A DNA stretch of 64,000 nucleotides from JAOXRU01 sp965247735 (GCA_965247735.1 CBDFHN010000002.1:4402001-4466000), one strand, 5' to 3'; positions 17,846 to 27,681 are shown, counted from the stretch's first letter. Numbers and translations: made by a program. The notes: generated by a model from the sequence alone, not told the origin.

Positions 17846-18219
17846 ATAAAAGGATATTAACAGATCAAGAACTACATAATTTAGCAATGAATTTGGTTGG
17901 TAAAGATTTAGAAAAAGAAGGATATGAATTTTTGGCGGTGAATAGTACACTTGGTAGGCATCCTCAGTTTGTGTGTATTGATAAAATTAATCAACGCTTT
18001 TTTGTCATTGTAAAAGTGGTTAATTATCCAGATAATCCTAATAATTACGATATGATTTGGATGGAAACATTTAAGAATCATGCTATTTCCCAACAAGCGA
18101 AAGTTATTTATGCAGGTGTAGGTTTGTATAACTCTGTTAATAGGAAAGAACCAGTTTTTTTTAATGAACCTTATGCAATAGAATACAATTTGCAGAAGAT
18201 AGATATGAATTTAAATTAG
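17842..18219 (+). CDS. Small conserved protein between the DUF4846 gene and apbE
   Basis: 125 aa, soluble, no signal peptide or membrane helix. Visible features: an N-terminal LTDQELHNLAMNLVGKDLEKEGYEF helix pair (written across two motifs), a QFVCIDKINQRFFVIVKVV strand pair and YDMIWMETFKNHA. The alternation recalls small restriction-endonuclease-like alpha/beta folds, but no catalytic motif is certain. Relatives are, as I recall, sometimes labelled NqrF subunits, which the sequence does not support: no Fe-S, FAD or NAD motif. Coupled to the DUF4846 gene (ATGA overlap) and 11 nt before apbE. Confidence 0.75.
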   Translation: MNKRILTDQELHNLAMNLVGKDLEKEGYEFLAVNSTLGRHPQFVCIDKINQRFFVIVKVVNYPDNPNNYDMIWMETFKNHAISQQAKVIYAGVGLYNSVNRKEPVFFNEPYAIEYNLQKIDMNLN

Positions 18220-18230
18220 GAAGTATAAAA

Positions 18231-19235
18231 ATGAAATATTGTTTAAGCTTATTAATGATTTTCGTGTTGTTATCTTGTCAAGATAAGCAAAAAGCAGTCA
18301 CGAATATAATGAGTGGTAATGCTTTGGGTACTTCGTATGGGATAAAATATATTACACAAAAAAAAGTCTCTTATCAGAAAGAATTAGACTCATTGTTTGA
18401 TGTCATGAATATGTCAATGTCTACCTATTTGCCTATTTCTGATATCTCTAAAATTAATGGTGGAGATACTTCGGTTGTTATTGACCATATGTTTCAGGAT
18501 GTTTTTAAGTTATCAAGGCGAGTTTATAACGAAACAAACGGAGCTTTTGATCCAACTGTTGGTGTATTGGCTAATGCATGGGGTTTTGGTCCTGAAAGGC
18601 AAATAGATTTGGATAGTACCAAAGTGGATAGTTTGCTTAAATATGTAGGTTTTACCAAGGTGAAATTGAATGGAAATAATACAATCTCTAAAACAAATTC
18701 TAAAATACGTTTTGATTTTAATGCCATAGCAAAAGGTTATACTATAGATAGAATTGCTGTTTTGTTAAAAGCTAAGGGAGTTGATGACTTTTTGATTGAA
18801 TTAGGAGGTGAATTGATTGCTCATGGAAGAAATACCATTGCAGGTAAAGATTGGATTGTGGGTATTGATGATCCTAATCAAGAAGATAAGCGAAAATTAA
18901 GTGCAAAAATGACACTTAAAAATTCAGCTTTGGCTTCTTCAGGTAACTATAGAAAATTTAGGATAGATGAAAAATCAGGAGAAAAGTATGTACATACTAT
19001 AGATCCTAAAACTGGTTTTACAAGAAATTCTAACGTGCTAGGAGTAAGTGTGCTTGCCGCTAGCTGTGCAGAAGCAGATGCTTTAGCTACATCGTTTATG
19101 GTAATGACATTAGAAAATACAAAAGCATATTTAATGTCTCATGGTACTGTTGATGCGCTGATTATTTATGTAGATGAGGATGGAGCGTTAACACGTTTTG
19201 TAACACCAAAGTTTAAGACTTTTTTAATTGAATAG
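18231..19235 (+). CDS. apbE: FAD:protein FMN transferase (lipoprotein)
   Basis: 334 aa with a lipobox (VLLSC16QDK), so it is exported and lipid-anchored. ApbE transfers FMN from FAD to a Thr in target proteins, here very probably NqrB and NqrC encoded upstream. Family blocks: GNALGTSYGIKY, TNGAFDPTVGVLANAWGFG, FDFNAIAKGYTIDRI, LIELGGELIAHG and the Mg-site region CAEADALATSFMVM. Position at the end of the nqr cluster supports its role as maturation factor. Followed by a bidirectional terminator. Confidence 0.96.
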   Translation: MKYCLSLLMIFVLLSCQDKQKAVTNIMSGNALGTSYGIKYITQKKVSYQKELDSLFDVMNMSMSTYLPISDISKINGGDTSVVIDHMFQDVFKLSRRVYNETNGAFDPTVGVLANAWGFGPERQIDLDSTKVDSLLKYVGFTKVKLNGNNTISKTNSKIRFDFNAIAKGYTIDRIAVLLKAKGVDDFLIELGGELIAHGRNTIAGKDWIVGIDDPNQEDKRKLSAKMTLKNSALASSGNYRKFRIDEKSGEKYVHTIDPKTGFTRNSNVLGVSVLAASCAEADALATSFMVMTLENTKAYLMSHGTVDALIIYVDEDGALTRFVTPKFKTFLIE

Positions 19236-19250
19236 ATATTTTTTTTTATA

Positions 19251-19291
19251 AATAGAAAAGCCAGAATCTTATTGATTCTGGCTTTTCTATT
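19251..19291. terminator. Bidirectional terminator between apbE and the DUF2911 gene
   Basis: A perfect 18-bp stem (AATAGAAAAGCCAGAATC with its complement) around a 5-nt loop. T-rich on both outer sides; the convergent genes end at 19235 (+) and 19309 (-). Confidence 0.93.
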
Positions 19292-19308
19292 ATTAGTATT
19301 AAGGTAGT

Positions 19309-19848
19309 TTATATTTCAGTAAATATTGGAACGGCAACTCTAGTTTTCCCCCAAGCTAATACCATTTTTCCTTTGTCGTCAAAAGCAATACTAAATGCTT
19401 CTATTGAGCTACTTCCACTGGTTACTGGAACTTTTACTCTTACCACATCATTTTTTTCATTATAGCTATATGCTCCCCATTGGTTAATGCTTTTGTTAAT
19501 GATTACTGTCCATTCGTTTTTACCAGGAATAGTAAAAAGAGAGTATGTTCCAGCATTAACAGTTTTACCTCCAATACTAACTGGGATATAAAAAGTAATT
19601 TCAGAAGATTCGTTTGCACCAGTTCTCCATACTTTACCATATTTGGCTAACTCTGTTCCAATGGCTCTTCCTTTTAGTTGTGGGCGACTATAAACAACTT
19701 TTATGGCTTTTGATACTGCTTTTTTACTTGTAGCATAAGTGGCAATATCAACTGGACTTTTGTCTAAACCACTAAATTTTTGAGCTGTAGCATTTGTTGT
19801 AAAAGCAAAAGCTATGATTAAACTTGCGAATAAAAAAATGTTTTTCAT
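19309..19848 (-). CDS. DUF2911 exported protein
   Basis: 179 aa with a signal peptide ending near ATAQ/KF. The DUF2911 signature is complete: DKSPVDIATYA, VVYSRPQLKGRAIGTELAKYGKVWRTGANESSEITF (in parts), and AGTYSLFTIPGKNEWTVIINK. The family is widespread in Bacteroidota, is probably periplasmic and has no known activity. Monocistronic, convergent with apbE. Confidence 0.92.
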   Translation of the reverse strand: MKNIFLFASLIIAFAFTTNATAQKFSGLDKSPVDIATYATSKKAVSKAIKVVYSRPQLKGRAIGTELAKYGKVWRTGANESSEITFYIPVSIGGKTVNAGTYSLFTIPGKNEWTVIINKSINQWGAYSYNEKNDVVRVKVPVTSGSSSIEAFSIAFDDKGKMVLAWGKTRVAVPIFTEI

Positions 19849-20084
19849 GATAATTTTGTGTTTGGAAATGTGACTAATTTATTTTGTTAAATCTATTAAA
19901 GAGTCGATATAAGTTCTGTTACTTACATTCTGATGCTAAAATTAGTAAAAAAGTGGCTTGTGTATTTTGTTTTAACTAAATCTTAGCTTTTTAAGTTTTA
20001 ATATGAAACCAATTTAGCTGTTTGTGTTTTAAATATGAAACTATAATGTAATATTTGTATTTCAATTATAACGATACGGGAGAT

Positions 20085-21749
20085 ATGTGTGGAATAGTAT
20101 GTGCATTTGATTTAAAAGCAAAAGCGGAGGTTTTAAGACCTCAATTATTAGAGATGTCAAAAAAAATCCGTCATAGAGGACCGGATTGGAGTGGAATATA
20201 TAATACCGATAAAGCAATATTAACTCATGAAAGATTGGCTATTGTTGATCCGGCATCAGGAAAGCAACCGTTGCTTAGTGATGATAAAAAATTAGTACTT
20301 GCTGCTAATGGAGAAATTTATAACCATAAGGAGTTAAGAGCAGGATTAAAAAGTGGATATGAATTTCAAACAGCTTCTGACTGTGAAGTAATTTTGGCTT
20401 TATATAAGGAAAAAGGTGTTCGTTTCTTAGATGAAATGAATGGAATTTTTGGTTTTGCATTATACGATATTGAGACAGATGAGTATTTTATTGCTAGAGA
20501 TCATATGGGAATTATTCCTTTATATATGGGTTGGGATCAGCATGGTACTTTTTATGTTGCTTCGGAGTTAAAGGCTTTAGAAGGTGTTTGTACTAAAATC
20601 GAATTGTTTCCTCCTGGACATTTTTTGTCTAGTAAAGATGGAGAATTGGTAAAATGGTACCAAAGAGATTGGATGGAGTACGATGCGGTAAAAGAAAACC
20701 AAACTAGTATAACCGCTTTGCATGATGCTTTAGATGCAGCCGTGCATAGGCAATTAATGTCCGATGTGCCATATGGAGTATTGTTATCTGGAGGCTTGGA
20801 TTCTTCCATTACATCAGCATTAGCAAAAAAATATTCACAGAAAAGAGTAGAGTCAGGTGATGAAAAAGACGCATGGTGGCCTCAGTTGCATTCTTTTTCA
20901 GTAGGCTTAGATGGTTCTCCAGATTTGGCTGCTGCGCAAATAGTAGCGGATCATATTGGAACAGTACATCACGAAATAAAGTTTACAATTCAAGAAGGAT
21001 TGGATGCTATTAGAGATGTTATATATAACTTAGAAACCTATGATGTAACCACTATTAGAGCATCTACACCTATGTATTTAATGGCAAGGGTTATTAAATC
21101 TATGGGAATAAAAATGGTGCTTTCTGGTGAAGGGGCTGATGAGATTTTTGGTGGATACTTGTATTTTCATAAAGCGCCAACGGCAAAAGATTTTCATGAA
21201 GAAACGGTTAGAAAATTAGATAAGTTGCATATGTATGACTGTTTAAGAGCAAACAAATCTTTGGCAGCTTGGGGTATAGAAGGTCGGGTTCCTTTTTTAG
21301 ACAAAGAGTTTATGGATGTGGCTATGCGTATCAATCCAGATGATAAAATGATTAATGGAGAGCGAATGGAAAAGTGGGTGCTTAGAAAAGCATTTGAATC
21401 TTATTTACCAGAACAAATCGCCTGGAGGCAAAAAGAACAGTTTAGTGATGGAGTTGGGTACAGTTGGATAGATACCTTAAAAGAGGTTGTTGGGAATGAG
21501 GTAAGCGATGAGCAATTGGCAAATGCTAAATATAAGTTTCCAGTGCAGTCACCAACTTCTAAAGAAGAATTTTATTACCGATCTATTTTTGCAGAACACT
21601 TTCCTTCTGATGCAGCAGCATTATGTGTGCCTTCGGTGCCATCTATAGCTTGTAGTACTCCTATAGCACTAGAATGGGATGAGTCGTTTAAAAACATGAA
21701 TGATCCTTCGGGAAGAGCAATTAAAATGGTGCATGAAGATGCATACTAA
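20085..21749 (+). CDS. asnB: Asparagine synthase B (glutamine-hydrolysing)
   Basis: 554 aa starting at MCGIV, which puts the catalytic Cys at position 2; the in-frame extension upstream to 20055 is rejected for that reason. The N-terminal class II glutaminase domain (RGPDWSG, ANGEIYNH, SDCEVILALY) is followed by the synthetase domain with the PPi loop S235-G-G-L-D-S-S241 and SGEGADEIFGGY. It makes asparagine from aspartate, glutamine and ATP. Length equals E. coli AsnB as I recall it. Single gene with its own terminator. Confidence 0.97.
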   Translation: MCGIVCAFDLKAKAEVLRPQLLEMSKKIRHRGPDWSGIYNTDKAILTHERLAIVDPASGKQPLLSDDKKLVLAANGEIYNHKELRAGLKSGYEFQTASDCEVILALYKEKGVRFLDEMNGIFGFALYDIETDEYFIARDHMGIIPLYMGWDQHGTFYVASELKALEGVCTKIELFPPGHFLSSKDGELVKWYQRDWMEYDAVKENQTSITALHDALDAAVHRQLMSDVPYGVLLSGGLDSSITSALAKKYSQKRVESGDEKDAWWPQLHSFSVGLDGSPDLAAAQIVADHIGTVHHEIKFTIQEGLDAIRDVIYNLETYDVTTIRASTPMYLMARVIKSMGIKMVLSGEGADEIFGGYLYFHKAPTAKDFHEETVRKLDKLHMYDCLRANKSLAAWGIEGRVPFLDKEFMDVAMRINPDDKMINGERMEKWVLRKAFESYLPEQIAWRQKEQFSDGVGYSWIDTLKEVVGNEVSDEQLANAKYKFPVQSPTSKEEFYYRSIFAEHFPSDAAALCVPSVPSIACSTPIALEWDESFKNMNDPSGRAIKMVHEDAY

Positions 21750-21813
21750 AAAATAAAAAATGTATGGTTAAACTATGAAAAAGAAAGGTTATTCATTTTG
21801 AGTTTTAGTTGCT

Positions 21814-21849
21814 AAAGAGGTGTTGAATTTGCTCAACACCTCTTTTATT
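21814..21849 (+). terminator. Terminator of asnB
   Basis: A 13-bp perfect stem (AAAGAGGTGTTGA / TCAACACCTCTTT) with a 6-nt loop and a T-rich tail, 65 nt past the asnB stop. Confidence 0.88.
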
Positions 21850-21860
21850 TTAACAAAATA

Positions 21861-21891
21861 GTGCAACCTTCTTTTATTTAGAAGGCTGCAC
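21861..21891 (-). terminator. Terminator of the peptidase operon
   Basis: GTGCAACCTTCT pairs with AGAAGGCTGCAC (one mismatch). On the minus strand it is about 75 nt past the stop of the last C10 gene and is followed by TATTTTGTT. Paired back-to-back with the asnB terminator. Confidence 0.7.
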
Positions 21892-21964
21892 TTAAAAACA
21901 ATTTAACAGATACTATTTTGATTTCTATTGACAAGATTTTTGAGATTAAATCTGTAATAGTTTT

Positions 21965-24400
21965 TTATTTTTTAAAGAATTTTGATTGTGTTTTTCCTTC
22001 TAGAGATTGTATAATGGCAATATAAAATCCAGATGGTAAGCTAGAAATATTAGTTTTTACTTTATTAAACCCGCTAATTAGATTTTTTTCTTCTTCTAAT
22101 AAAATTCTACCATGAATATCTGAAATTGAGAACTTAACTTTCTGATTGGAATTTAGCGTAAGCTCTTGATAAATAATGTTTGTTGCTGGATTTGGATATA
22201 AACTACTTGTATTTGGTTCGATACTAGTCATAACAGTTTCAGAAATACTTTGTATTGCAAATGCAGCTATTGATTCATCATCAAACATCCAACTGGGTTG
22301 ATTTGGAGAAGAGCGTAATAGTACGGTATTAAAGTTATTAGCATCGTCAGCTAAAGAAGTTCCTGAGCCTTCGTCTAAGGATATGAGCATTTTTGTGTTT
22401 CCATCCGAGCTGTATTTTGTTTTTAAATCTGGGGTGAAATTGGAAGTGTGTTTGGCGTCATCTGTAATTCTAATTTTATCAATTTTACCATCTAAATAAC
22501 GCTCATAACCACTCCAATATCTTGCGCCTACGTTTAATGCATTTGTGGATGCTGATAAAGAAAAATCACTATCGCTAGAAGTACTCACTTCTTCGCCGTT
22601 TACATAAAGCTTAAGAGTGCCACTTGTTCTTGAGACGGCAATATGTGCCCAGCTTCCAAAACTTAAATTTTGAGTAGAAGCATCAGATTGGACAGAGGCG
22701 TTAATAGTTCCTGAACTATTTCTGGAGACAAATTTCACCGCATAGTCGGCATTAGAATCTGCAATTAAATACAAAGAAAATACTGTTTTTCTATCAAAAA
22801 CAACGGGGTAAGTTCCTGCAGATCTTGAATCTATTTTTATCCAAGTTTCAATAGTATAGGTGTTCGATACGTCTAGATCATTGCTGGAATTATCATATAC
22901 AAAAAAGGAATCATTGCCATCAAAATCTAAATAAGTAAAATCGTAAGGTACATTTACTGCTATGTTGTTAGAGTAACTATTAGCATAAAAAGCTCCATCA
23001 ACTTTAGAGCGTACTCTATATTTGTATGACCCTCCAGAGGACACTGTTCTAGTATAGGTAGTATCAATAATACTGTTACTGATGGTTGTATACGAAACAC
23101 CATCATCTGTACTTTCTTGCAATTCAAAAGCATCCCAATCTAATTTAGAACTTGTTTTCCAGTTAAGGACAAAAGTCTTATTGGTTGCTGTAAATGAGTT
23201 GGTCGTAAAAATTGGTTCAGGAAGTAAGTCAAATACTGCTGCGCTAATACTAGTATAACCTCCTGCACTAAAGGAGCTTTGCAATCTGTACCATGCATTA
23301 CTTGTGCCATACCATCCCATGTTTAAATGATAATAATACTCGCTCTCAGGATCTCCATCAGTATAGCGATATCCGTCAACAGCTGGTGCATGTCCTGTGC
23401 TTCCTGGACCGTCAATAGCAACAGGTACTGGATGTCCATTCTGTATGTTTTGGTGCATCCTTGGCCAAAAATTTGACCAACTGCTATATTGATGATGTCC
23501 AGAGAACCTAAAGTAAGAACCCGCTGCCGCAGGAATTCTATTAATATTACTTGTAGAACCCGAAGCTTCATAATCCATATCTAAGGCTGTGGCGCAATGA
23601 AAGGCTAAATAACCCATTGCTTTTTGCTCTGTTAAATTGGATACAGCATGATGGTATTCATCTAACATATTGGCATAGTCATAAGTGGCGTTACCAAAAT
23701 TTGCTGACCAGCTAGTTTGAGAACTCCCTTGGTTGTCCACATTAGTATGAGAACCAACTCCTGTCTCTGGCCAGTTATAGTACCTTAGAGCCATGCTAAG
23801 GGTTGTTGCAACGCAACCAGGAGAATAATTGTTGGGGGTATAGTAGTTTCCAACATTAATATTGTTATGCGCATCATCATGACAGTTTACACCTCCCCAA
23901 ACATTAGAAAAATGTGGTCCATATTGTATTAGGGTTGGAGTGGCACTAGTACTTAAAGTTGCACTTTGTGATACTGTTGTTTTGGACCATAAATTGTTGT
24001 TTTTTAGTTTTTTGCTTTGATTTTGTGCTGTGGATTTGTTTTTAAGCTCCTTAAGATTATGGTTTAAATCTCGCTTAATCATTTGTAAGAGTGTGTTTTT
24101 CTGAGAATCTTTATAGTCGAAATTAGATTCGGTAGAAAAAGAAATGACAGGGAATAGATTTTTGGAAGGTGAAAAAACAATAAAACCTTTTGGTTTTAGA
24201 TTTACGACATAAGCATAAATACTATTATCTGTATTTTTAAGATCAGTTATATCAATTGGAGTATGTGCCACTTTATCGTTTAAGTGTTGCTCCGATATAA
24301 AAGTGTTGCTATAGTTGAGTAGCTCCTTTTTGGTAATCTGGGAATAGCCAGAATAATGTATTAAAAATACAAGAAAAAAAAATAAAGTATTTGTTTTCAT
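21965..24400 (-). CDS. C10 (streptopain-type) cysteine peptidase with propeptide, LamG domain and T9SS type A sorting domain
   Basis: 811 aa. Signal peptide (1-21); a propeptide-like region (about 22-120, VVNLKPKGFIVFSPSKNLFPV); the C10 catalytic domain (about 155-395) with nucleophile C196 in SPGCVATTLSMALRYY, H337 in TGHAPAVDGY and HLNMGWYG; an Fn3-like segment (about 400-485); a LamG/concanavalin-type domain (about 495-660); and a C-terminal T9SS sorting domain (YPNPATNIIYQEL ... GFYIAIIQS). Predicted to be secreted across the outer membrane and act on extracellular protein. Last gene of the locus, 27 nt after the Fn3-like lipoprotein gene. Close paralogue of the peptidase two genes upstream, which lacks the propeptide. 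Confidence 0.92.
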   Translation of the reverse strand: MKTNTLFFFLVFLIHYSGYSQITKKELLNYSNTFISEQHLNDKVAHTPIDITDLKNTDNSIYAYVVNLKPKGFIVFSPSKNLFPVISFSTESNFDYKDSQKNTLLQMIKRDLNHNLKELKNKSTAQNQSKKLKNNNLWSKTTVSQSATLSTSATPTLIQYGPHFSNVWGGVNCHDDAHNNINVGNYYTPNNYSPGCVATTLSMALRYYNWPETGVGSHTNVDNQGSSQTSWSANFGNATYDYANMLDEYHHAVSNLTEQKAMGYLAFHCATALDMDYEASGSTSNINRIPAAAGSYFRFSGHHQYSSWSNFWPRMHQNIQNGHPVPVAIDGPGSTGHAPAVDGYRYTDGDPESEYYYHLNMGWYGTSNAWYRLQSSFSAGGYTSISAAVFDLLPEPIFTTNSFTATNKTFVLNWKTSSKLDWDAFELQESTDDGVSYTTISNSIIDTTYTRTVSSGGSYKYRVRSKVDGAFYANSYSNNIAVNVPYDFTYLDFDGNDSFFVYDNSSNDLDVSNTYTIETWIKIDSRSAGTYPVVFDRKTVFSLYLIADSNADYAVKFVSRNSSGTINASVQSDASTQNLSFGSWAHIAVSRTSGTLKLYVNGEEVSTSSDSDFSLSASTNALNVGARYWSGYERYLDGKIDKIRITDDAKHTSNFTPDLKTKYSSDGNTKMLISLDEGSGTSLADDANNFNTVLLRSSPNQPSWMFDDESIAAFAIQSISETVMTSIEPNTSSLYPNPATNIIYQELTLNSNQKVKFSISDIHGRILLEEEKNLISGFNKVKTNISSLPSGFYIAIIQSLEGKTQSKFFKK

Positions 24401-24427
24401 AAGGTATGGTTTTAATTATTAATTAAA

Positions 24428-25147
24428 TCATTTAACTTTGAATTGAAATATTTCTGATTCTGAAGTATTGTTTTTATAATCGCGACTTACAATTTTCCAG
24501 TAATACGTTAAATTTTTTCCAGCTTCTATATTTACATTAATAAAATTATCTGCTTTAGTTCCAGCTAATTTTTGTGGAGGAGAAACAGTATCAAAATAAA
24601 TGCTAAATTCCTTTAAATCGTTATCTAAATCACTTCCATTCCAAGACAAGTTTATGTTAGTAACAGCAGTTTCTACGGTTGCTCCTATTTTGGGGCTTAC
24701 TGCTTCGGCGGGAAAAGGAGCATAATTTTCTACCCCATCTCCAGCATTGTAAAATTTCCAAACTTCACTTTGTTTTTTTTCTTCAAGCCCATTTGCTTCC
24801 GAAATTACAAACCAAGAATATGGCGCTCCTTTTTCTAGAGTTAAAGTCAAACTTGTTTTGTTTCCTGCACTATTCTCTGTAGTAGATCCTGATTTTAGAT
24901 TTTTTACCTGCAATATGTAATTGTCCGTGTGTTCGGAGGTATTCCATTCGAAGGTTATTTGACTTTTATCTTCAGAGATAGATTTTCCTTCTTTACAAGG
25001 TTCATTATCATGTGGAAAAAGTAATGTTGTCGCCACTGGTGGTATGATATCAATTATTGGGGTAGTTTCTGCTCCGTCTTTGCTACAAGAAATCAATAGG
25101 CAGACCAATAATAATGTAGTACTCTTTTTAATGTTGATTGGTATCAT
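24428..25147 (-). CDS. Fn3-like lipoprotein encoded between two C10 peptidases
   Basis: 239 aa with a lipobox (CLLISC21SKDG). Two Fn3-like beta-sandwich repeats can be seen: about 50-130 (ITFEWNTSEHTDNYILQVKNL) and about 145-238 (NLSWNGSDLDNDLKEFSIYFD, ending YYWKIVSRDYKNN). Its start overlaps the stop of the upstream C10 gene (ATGA), so the two are translationally coupled. Probably surface exposed. A role in holding or capturing the substrate or peptidase is inferred from the position only. Confidence 0.8.
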   Translation of the reverse strand: MIPINIKKSTTLLLVCLLISCSKDGAETTPIIDIIPPVATTLLFPHDNEPCKEGKSISEDKSQITFEWNTSEHTDNYILQVKNLKSGSTTENSAGNKTSLTLTLEKGAPYSWFVISEANGLEEKKQSEVWKFYNAGDGVENYAPFPAEAVSPKIGATVETAVTNINLSWNGSDLDNDLKEFSIYFDTVSPPQKLAGTKADNFINVNIEAGKNLTYYWKIVSRDYKNNTSESEIFQFKVK

Positions 25148-27681
25148 CCTTTAATGATTTTACGAGTTATGGAATTGTTATTTGCTTTAATGCTTATGAA
25201 ATATATGCCCTTTGGGAATTTGGTAATATCAATTTCCGCGTTCGATAAAGGAGCATTGTATTTTTTGAAAAACATTTGCTTTCCATTGTTCGAAAAAACG
25301 CGAACTTCCATTGATTCAGCTGTACTAAAATCTTTTAACTGCACATAGAGATTTCCGTCCATTACTGGGTTAGGATAAATTATGATGTCTTCTAGATTAA
25401 TATTTTTCACAAATTCTCCTTGGCAATTTTTGTCTGTGCTAACTTTTATGGTATTCTGTTTTGAAGGGAGTTTTAATGTTATTCTATTTTTATCCGTACT
25501 GATTAAAGAATCGTTTAGTTGAATATTATATCTACTTGCGCCAGATAGGAATAGTGTTACTTTTTTATTTTTAGAATCTATTTTAGAAGAGACTTCTAAG
25601 GCTTGAGGTTCGGAAATAAAAACATTAAAACATTGTTGGTATGTTGCATTTCCAGCTATAGTGATGCATAATTCATAGTCTCCTATTGTAAGGTTGCTAA
25701 AATTATACTGATCAGTAAAAGCACTATTTTTATTAAAGTCAGTTCCTATTAAGGTGGCGGTATAGTTTTGATTCTTAATTGCCCTAATGTTTATAGAACC
25801 GTTATTAGTATCGATGCAACTAGTTCCTGTGGTTTTGAGGATGAAATTATCTGCAGGTAATGAGAATACTGCACAACCAGTAATGTCTACAGTAGTGCCG
25901 GCTATAGTATTTGGACATAAGTCACTGCTATCGGGTACTCCATCTTTATCAGAATCATCTGGAATAATTAGATGCTCAAACTTCCATAAGGCATGACCAA
26001 GCTCGTTTTTTGCAATAACACTTAAATTATGTTGAAGATCTTTAAATCTAACTTTATGTATCTCATCAAAGGTGAAATATGCAATAGTATTATCATCTAC
26101 TGTGTAATTTGTAATTCTGTTAGCAGCAAAGTTTTTTGTAAACCGACCTATAGAAGAGATCCGTAATTGGTCTATATCGGCAATTAAATGAGAGGAGTAT
26201 CCGGCATCATATTTTTCAGCAATATTAAGTGCATTATTGGATACTATAAGCTCAAAGTTATCACCTTCATTACTATCTGCAATTATTCCATTAACAAATA
26301 ATAGTGTACGACCATCATTTCTGGAAACGGCAATATGTGCCCATTCTCCAACAGAAATTTTTAGATTGTTTTTGATGGATGTGAGTTCCATCCCATTGGA
26401 TAAAGATTTGAATTTTATAGCATATTCTTGAGTAGTTACATCTGATATTTCTAAAGAGAAGATTCCTTTTTGATTTAGAATTACATTAGCATCTACATTG
26501 CCTGCATTTAACCTTATCCAAGTCTCAAAAGTATATTCGCTAGTAAAATCTATATCGATATTTGGTGTTTGTCTGGCATACGCATATTGACTACCTCCAA
26601 ATGAGACATAACCATTATACTGTCCTGTTGTTTGATGGAGCATGATTTCTGACCAAGAGTTATCGTAGTATTTTCCATTTACTTTTGCTTTTACTCTGAA
26701 CTGATATACCTTGCCTGCAGGATTATTTATAGTATATGTTTTTGCATTGATATCCGTAGCTACTGTTTCCCAGAGTCCTTGATCTACTTTTTGTTCTAGA
26801 GTGAAAGCTTCCCAGTTAAGAATTTTACTGGTTTCCCAAGAAATTGTAAAATCATTTCCTGTTCCTGTTTTTTCGATAACAGTTATTTCTGGATTGGGTA
26901 TCAGATCAAACACTGCCCCCGTTATTGTATTGTATCCTGGAGAGTCTGTAGTCCATTCTCTTATGTTGTACCAGCCATTAATATTATTGTCATTATACCA
27001 TCCCCAATTCAAATGATAAAGTATTTCTCCACTTTCTTCTTTGTATCCATCCACTATAAAAACATGACCATCTCCAGTTCTACTGGCATCAACTGCAACA
27101 GGAACCGGATGCCCTTCTTGAATATTTGCATCTAGTTTATTCCAAAATTCAGACCAATCTTTATCTTGATATTGTCCCGAAAACTTAAAGAAATTTTGAT
27201 AAATAAAAGGTGTTTTGTTGATGTTAGAAGTAGAACCTGTTGGTTCGTAATCCATTTGCAATGCTGCACCAGTATCATACATTAATTTACCAATGGCCTT
27301 GCGTTGCTCTTCCGAAGAGGGTTTGCTGTGGTATTCATTTAACATGTTCTCCCAGTCATACGCTTCTTTGTCAAAAAAGGCTGAATGTCTTTTTAAGACA
27401 CCATCATAATCATCGCTATAAACATTATTACCAACGCCATATTTGGGCCATTGGTAATAATGTAATATTTGCGACATTGAAATAGCAACACAACCTGGGG
27501 AAGAATTGTTTGGAGTGTAATAATTGGAGACATTTATAGTGCTTCCATTATCATCTTTACAGTTTACTCCTCCCCAGACATCGTTAAGCATAGGATCAAT
27601 TGTAACTTGTGCTATTCCTGATGAAATACAGACACATGTTAATATTATAACTACGATTCGTTTATATTTGTTTAGTGTCAT
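25144..27681 (-). CDS. C10 cysteine peptidase lacking a propeptide, with LamG, TSP3-like and T9SS type A domains
   Basis: 845 aa. After the signal peptide (about 1-25) the protein goes straight into the C10 catalytic domain (DVWGGVNC), without the roughly 130-residue pro-region seen in its paralogue. Nucleophile C64 (SSPGCVAISMSQILHYY), H206 (TGDGHVFIVDGY) and HLNWGWY are intact. Then follow an Fn3-like segment, a LamG domain (about 360-525), a thrombospondin type 3-like calcium motif (DSDKDGVPDSSDLCP), a Cys-containing beta domain, and a C-terminal sorting domain (YPNPVMDGNLYVQ ... GIYFISIKA). How activity is restrained without a pro-domain is an open question. Confidence 0.9.
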   Translation of the reverse strand: MTLNKYKRIVVIILTCVCISSGIAQVTIDPMLNDVWGGVNCKDDNGSTINVSNYYTPNNSSPGCVAISMSQILHYYQWPKYGVGNNVYSDDYDGVLKRHSAFFDKEAYDWENMLNEYHSKPSSEEQRKAIGKLMYDTGAALQMDYEPTGSTSNINKTPFIYQNFFKFSGQYQDKDWSEFWNKLDANIQEGHPVPVAVDASRTGDGHVFIVDGYKEESGEILYHLNWGWYNDNNINGWYNIREWTTDSPGYNTITGAVFDLIPNPEITVIEKTGTGNDFTISWETSKILNWEAFTLEQKVDQGLWETVATDINAKTYTINNPAGKVYQFRVKAKVNGKYYDNSWSEIMLHQTTGQYNGYVSFGGSQYAYARQTPNIDIDFTSEYTFETWIRLNAGNVDANVILNQKGIFSLEISDVTTQEYAIKFKSLSNGMELTSIKNNLKISVGEWAHIAVSRNDGRTLLFVNGIIADSNEGDNFELIVSNNALNIAEKYDAGYSSHLIADIDQLRISSIGRFTKNFAANRITNYTVDDNTIAYFTFDEIHKVRFKDLQHNLSVIAKNELGHALWKFEHLIIPDDSDKDGVPDSSDLCPNTIAGTTVDITGCAVFSLPADNFILKTTGTSCIDTNNGSINIRAIKNQNYTATLIGTDFNKNSAFTDQYNFSNLTIGDYELCITIAGNATYQQCFNVFISEPQALEVSSKIDSKNKKVTLFLSGASRYNIQLNDSLISTDKNRITLKLPSKQNTIKVSTDKNCQGEFVKNINLEDIIIYPNPVMDGNLYVQLKDFSTAESMEVRVFSNNGKQMFFKKYNAPLSNAEIDITKFPKGIYFISIKANNNSITRKIIKG

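Noticed and set aside
17842..18219. A second NqrF subunit
   Set aside because: No Fe-S cysteines, FAD or NAD motifs; only 125 residues. The label would come from its position.
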